A stretch of 64,000 nucleotides of DNA from Spinellus fusiger (Eukaryota; Mucoromycota; Mucoromycetes; Mucorales; Phycomycetaceae), in assembly GCA_025094145.1 (NCBI GenBank), contig JALLLS010000005.1, forward strand, positions 310,001 through 374,000, written 5' to 3'. Below, piece after piece: positions 61,180 through 64,000 of the stretch (position 1 is its first letter; each line of letters begins with the position of its first letter). The notes beneath the pieces are model-generated. The model did not search any database and was not told where the DNA came from. It was given only the letters and a program-made list of their open reading frames with translations. The position numbers were made by a program, and so were the translations under genes.

Positions 61180-61616
61180 CGTTCTTTCTTTTCGAACCTG
61201 CTGAATGAGTTGTATTGTTTGAACGAGAAAATCGTTCTGGTCTTTTATGATTTCCACGTAACCCATGAAGAATATGTCAAAAGTTCAAGGCAGCTACTAT
61301 ATCTCTATTCCAAACACAATAACAAAGACGATCTTCAGTCGTAGCATCAGTCGTAGCTTTTAAACATTTTTAGTATAAACGTTCTTCTCAAAGAAAGACA
61401 GCTAAAAGACTTGCCTTGAAGCTCCAGGCACATATTCAAAAGTATGTAGTACACTTTTAAATACTGCAAAGGGTTGGCCTTGCAGTCATAATCTATAGAT
61501 CCTTTTGAGAACTTGTAGTCCGTAGCATACGAATCAAACAATTTACGAACCATCTCTACACTGGATTCAGAAAAATAATCCCCAAATATATATCTTCTAC
61601 TCTTCTTGATGAGCAT
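61180..61616 (-). pseudogene. Decayed TnpB/Fanzor-like nuclease fragment
   Basis: An N-terminal block (61616-61347) reads KKSRRYIFGDYFSESS, KANPLQYLKVYYILLNM and SFSCLSLRRTFI. After a frame change, a C-terminal block (61345-61180) reads CYCVWNRDIVAALNF, then a TGA, then HILHGLRGNHKRPERFSRSN. The W-NRD-x3-AxN motif after a Cys pair resembles the zinc-ribbon/RuvC-III end of TnpB-Fanzor proteins. The middle, including the other RuvC motifs, is deleted. Assignment rests on motif memory only. Confidence 0.4.
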
Positions 61617-62049
61617 ATTTCATGTCTATTGGATTGTATGAACAACATTGAAAGTAGTATTCTCTGTACTTCAACACCAGTTCTTTATATAATTTTTCTT
61701 TTTCTGTAGGATTTACTTTTCCTAGATTTTAATTAGTTAAAAGAGTATCATTGATAAAGTCTTGTGAAAGAAACTTAGGATCATCTTCCAGTTCATGAAT
61801 AAAAATGTGCTTTAGGAATGAAAATATGTGACACCAGATAGTGAGCTATAGATACAAGTTTTTTTTAAGATTTTGGATGTACAATGGCTTTCACCCTATG
61901 CTGCCAATCGATCTCTTGACAGCTGTAATTGTTAAGGGCGGTTCCATGTATAAAATAAAGAGAAAAATGTTACTACTCGCTAACTATTTACAATGTAAGC
62001 AGTGAAATGTAATAGGATTTATTCAAATGCAGATTTCTATTATTTAAAT

Positions 62050-62650
62050 TATACTTTATCTTAATAATGTTATAACTTCATGAATTCATTAGATAAAAGC
62101 ATAGAACTTTCAATAGATACATAGAATATTGTTTATACTACATAGCGGTGGTTTTATTTTAAGGTTTCTCAGTAACCACCATTGGTTAATGACATCTCTG
62201 CCTAATACTGTTAATGGGGTTGTCTGTCACTTGATATTTCACCCCATCATAGCACCACACCAGCCCTCAACTTTTTCTTGATAGAATATACCCTTCTGTC
62301 CTTGCTAATGATCTTCAATCAATTCCACAGATGCTCCATTCAATTGAGATCAGTATTGTGAGGACTATTAAATGGTCACCACTATACCGTTAGCCACTCT
62401 CTAATTGGGTTGTTTTACTCGCGTGTGGTCTTAAATTATTCTCCTGTAGGCAGTAACTGACTCCATAGTTCAGGAGAGAGAGAATTAATTGATTTCATGG
62501 CAGTAGATATTTCCCTTGCAGATGTACTTGTCAGAGTGGATCCAACCCTCTACTATGATCCATCTCCCAACACCCTCCTCACTAGAACAACCTATACTAT
62601 CACTACACCACCTCCAGACTTCTTCTCTAATATATTCTTTGGATGAGTTA
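62050..62650 (-). repeat. Decayed Tc1-like fragment, second copy
   Basis: Direct, diverged counterpart of 35950-36680. No open frame. Confidence 0.55.
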
Positions 62651-63202
62651 TACATTGTAAGAAAAGAAGTGTTATGAAAAGAAAAAGAAATGGTGTATGT
62701 TATTTTATTTTATTTTTAGTATGAAAATTTCCGGTTACTGTTTGAGGGTTACTGTTTGAGGGCCACTTTAGAATCTTCTTAAATAAACATAACAAATGCC
62801 ATGGAAAAAATGTTCTCATTAAAGAGTATCTGATGTGTGGTTATAGAGAGCCATTCTTTATGTTGGATTTAATTATAGGAATCCATGTGCATGGCATACA
62901 CTGCTTTCACAAGTAGAGAATAACACAAATGACTAACGAGTGTGAATAGAATAAGATATAGCACTACTTTAAAAGTGGTTGCTGCCTCTTCTCTGGTAGG
63001 ATGGCAGTTGAAGGATCCCTACAGGGTAAGCCTCCACATACACTATCTAAAAGACAGTTGTAGGTGTATCTGGTATATTTTCACATTGTCTAGTGTTTAT
63101 ATTCGAATGGTCTCAAACTAAATTTCCAATTCTTTAATCTTGGAATAAAACTCTGTACTTTGCATAGACAGTTTGTACTGATGAGAAGAAAGAAAAAGAA
63201 AA

Positions 63203-63210
63203 GACGTCAC
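63203..63210. promoter_or_regulatory. CRE-like GACGTCAC upstream of GVP36-like gene
   Basis: Seven of eight bases of the TGACGTCA palindrome, about 75 bp before the start codon. Confidence 0.3.
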
Positions 63211-63283
63211 AGCTGTGGAATGACGCTGATCCTAGTTTGTAATATGAAAATGTGGCAGATCCACACTCTTCTTTACTGCTATC

Positions 63284-64000
63284 ATGAGTGAACCTACACT
63301 AAGAGTTGTTGATGCTCTACCTGAGAATGATGCTGCCAATAGAGCTGCTGCCAATAGAAACCCCAATGTTATACTTAATAATGCTGTAGATGGATTCGTT
63401 AACTTTGGTTCTAAACTGAATCCCTTTGCCCAAAGACTCAACAAAGGCATTGGCCAAGTACGACAGGTATGCTATCCTCTCATGGTGTCTTTAAGAAAGG
63501 TGTCTCTTATCTGCTGCATTATCTCTTTTCCACTAGTATGCCCAAGAGAAGCTAGGCACTGCTGAGGATATCACTGAGCTTCCTCAGGAATACAAGGACC
63601 TTGAAAGAGTGAGTGTGGAATAGAATGGATTGGATTTGGCTAGTATTCATCTTTCCACTGCAGCGTGTGGATGCCCTTCGCAATGTCCAAGTTAACCTTC
63701 TCAAAGTGACACGTACCTATGCCAATCCCTCCTATGATTACCCTGTACAAATCCAAGAATCCCTTCTTGGTATCACGAACACAGTGACCTCGCAATTCCA
63801 GGCCTTGGCCATCTCAGCTGCCGAGCGTGCTACCACAACCGACGCCAAGCAGCCTGTGGAACCACCAAAGACCCTTTCTCATGCTATAGGGAGGATTGCT
63901 GCTGAAGGATCCCAGGCAGTGGGTGCGCAGGAGCCGCTTGGCATGGCCCTTGAAACCCTCTCGATTGTCTCTGAACAAGTAGGCAATGCTCGTCTTGTGA
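63284..64000 (+). CDS. GVP36: Gvp36-type BAR-domain protein, runs off window
   Basis: Exons 63284-63466, 63537-63608 and 63664 to beyond 64000; at least 197 aa are present. After a polar N-terminus it reads FVNFGSKLNPFAQRLNKGIGQVRQYAQEKLGTAEDITELPQEYKDLERRVDALRNVQVNLLKVTRTYANPSYDYP across exon joins, the pattern of the Gvp36 BAR family that senses curved Golgi/endosomal membranes. The C-terminal half of the BAR domain lies beyond the window. Start is the first ATG after the CRE-like site and matches the family N-terminus. Confidence 0.85.

Larger units (their letters stand above)
58124..63283. other. Gene-poor spacer
   Basis: 5.2 kb of AT-rich DNA. It contains the MITE, the 8-bp tandem array, a decayed TnpB/Fanzor-like fragment and a Tc1-like fragment listed separately. 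An ORF at 59748-59566 (minus) reads RWGYNIFGDYGSVIPKLRKR and is not recognised. I saw no intact host gene. Confidence 0.5.

Overview
This window is nuclear DNA from a fungus, most likely an early-diverging lineage such as Mucoromycota. The grounds are short GT-AG introns (about 45-130 nt) in almost every gene, AT-rich spacers, fungal-type families (Iml2, Gvp36, PMT O-mannosyltransferase, fungal sugar porter) and many Tc1/mariner-like transposons. The lineage is inferred; no rRNA or other marker is present. Gene models were spliced by eye from donor/acceptor sites, and reading-frame closure was checked arithmetically for each.

Layout. About 0.5-17.6 kb is a compact housekeeping block: IML2-like (-), RRP7 (-), J-domain protein (+), KIN17 (+), PRP4 (-), PMT (+), dynactin subunit 2 (-), a small unnamed spliced gene (+) and oligoribonuclease REX2 (+). 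About 21.4-27.2 kb holds a sugar porter (-) head-to-head with a bifunctional PFK-2/FBPase-2 (+). About 28-57 kb is a transposable-element island: Tc1-like copies of several ages, three solo LTRs, an LTR with a gag-like pseudogene, several LINE copies (one keeping ORF1 only, one keeping reverse transcriptase), and a DD34E TIR transposon with short derivatives. A DHA1-type transporter (37.0-38.9 kb) sits inside the island. An epoxide hydrolase-like gene (56.9-58.1 kb) closes it, a decayed TnpB/Fanzor-like fragment lies near 61.4 kb, and a Gvp36 BAR-domain gene runs off the right edge.

The host genes do not form one pathway. The plausible functional pair is sugar uptake plus fructose-2,6-bisphosphate control. 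RNA-processing functions (RRP7, PRP4, KIN17, REX2) cluster in the left block, perhaps by chance.

I found no clear undescribed system. The most informative signals are: solo LTRs whose empty target sites also exist in this window; two Tc1 copies sharing the same inactivating lesions; an ORF1-only LINE; a TIR transposon family ranging from 1.6 kb down to a 96-bp MITE; an unnamed 76-aa spliced gene; micro-exons of 8 and 11 nt; and apparent single-base indels that break otherwise intact genes.
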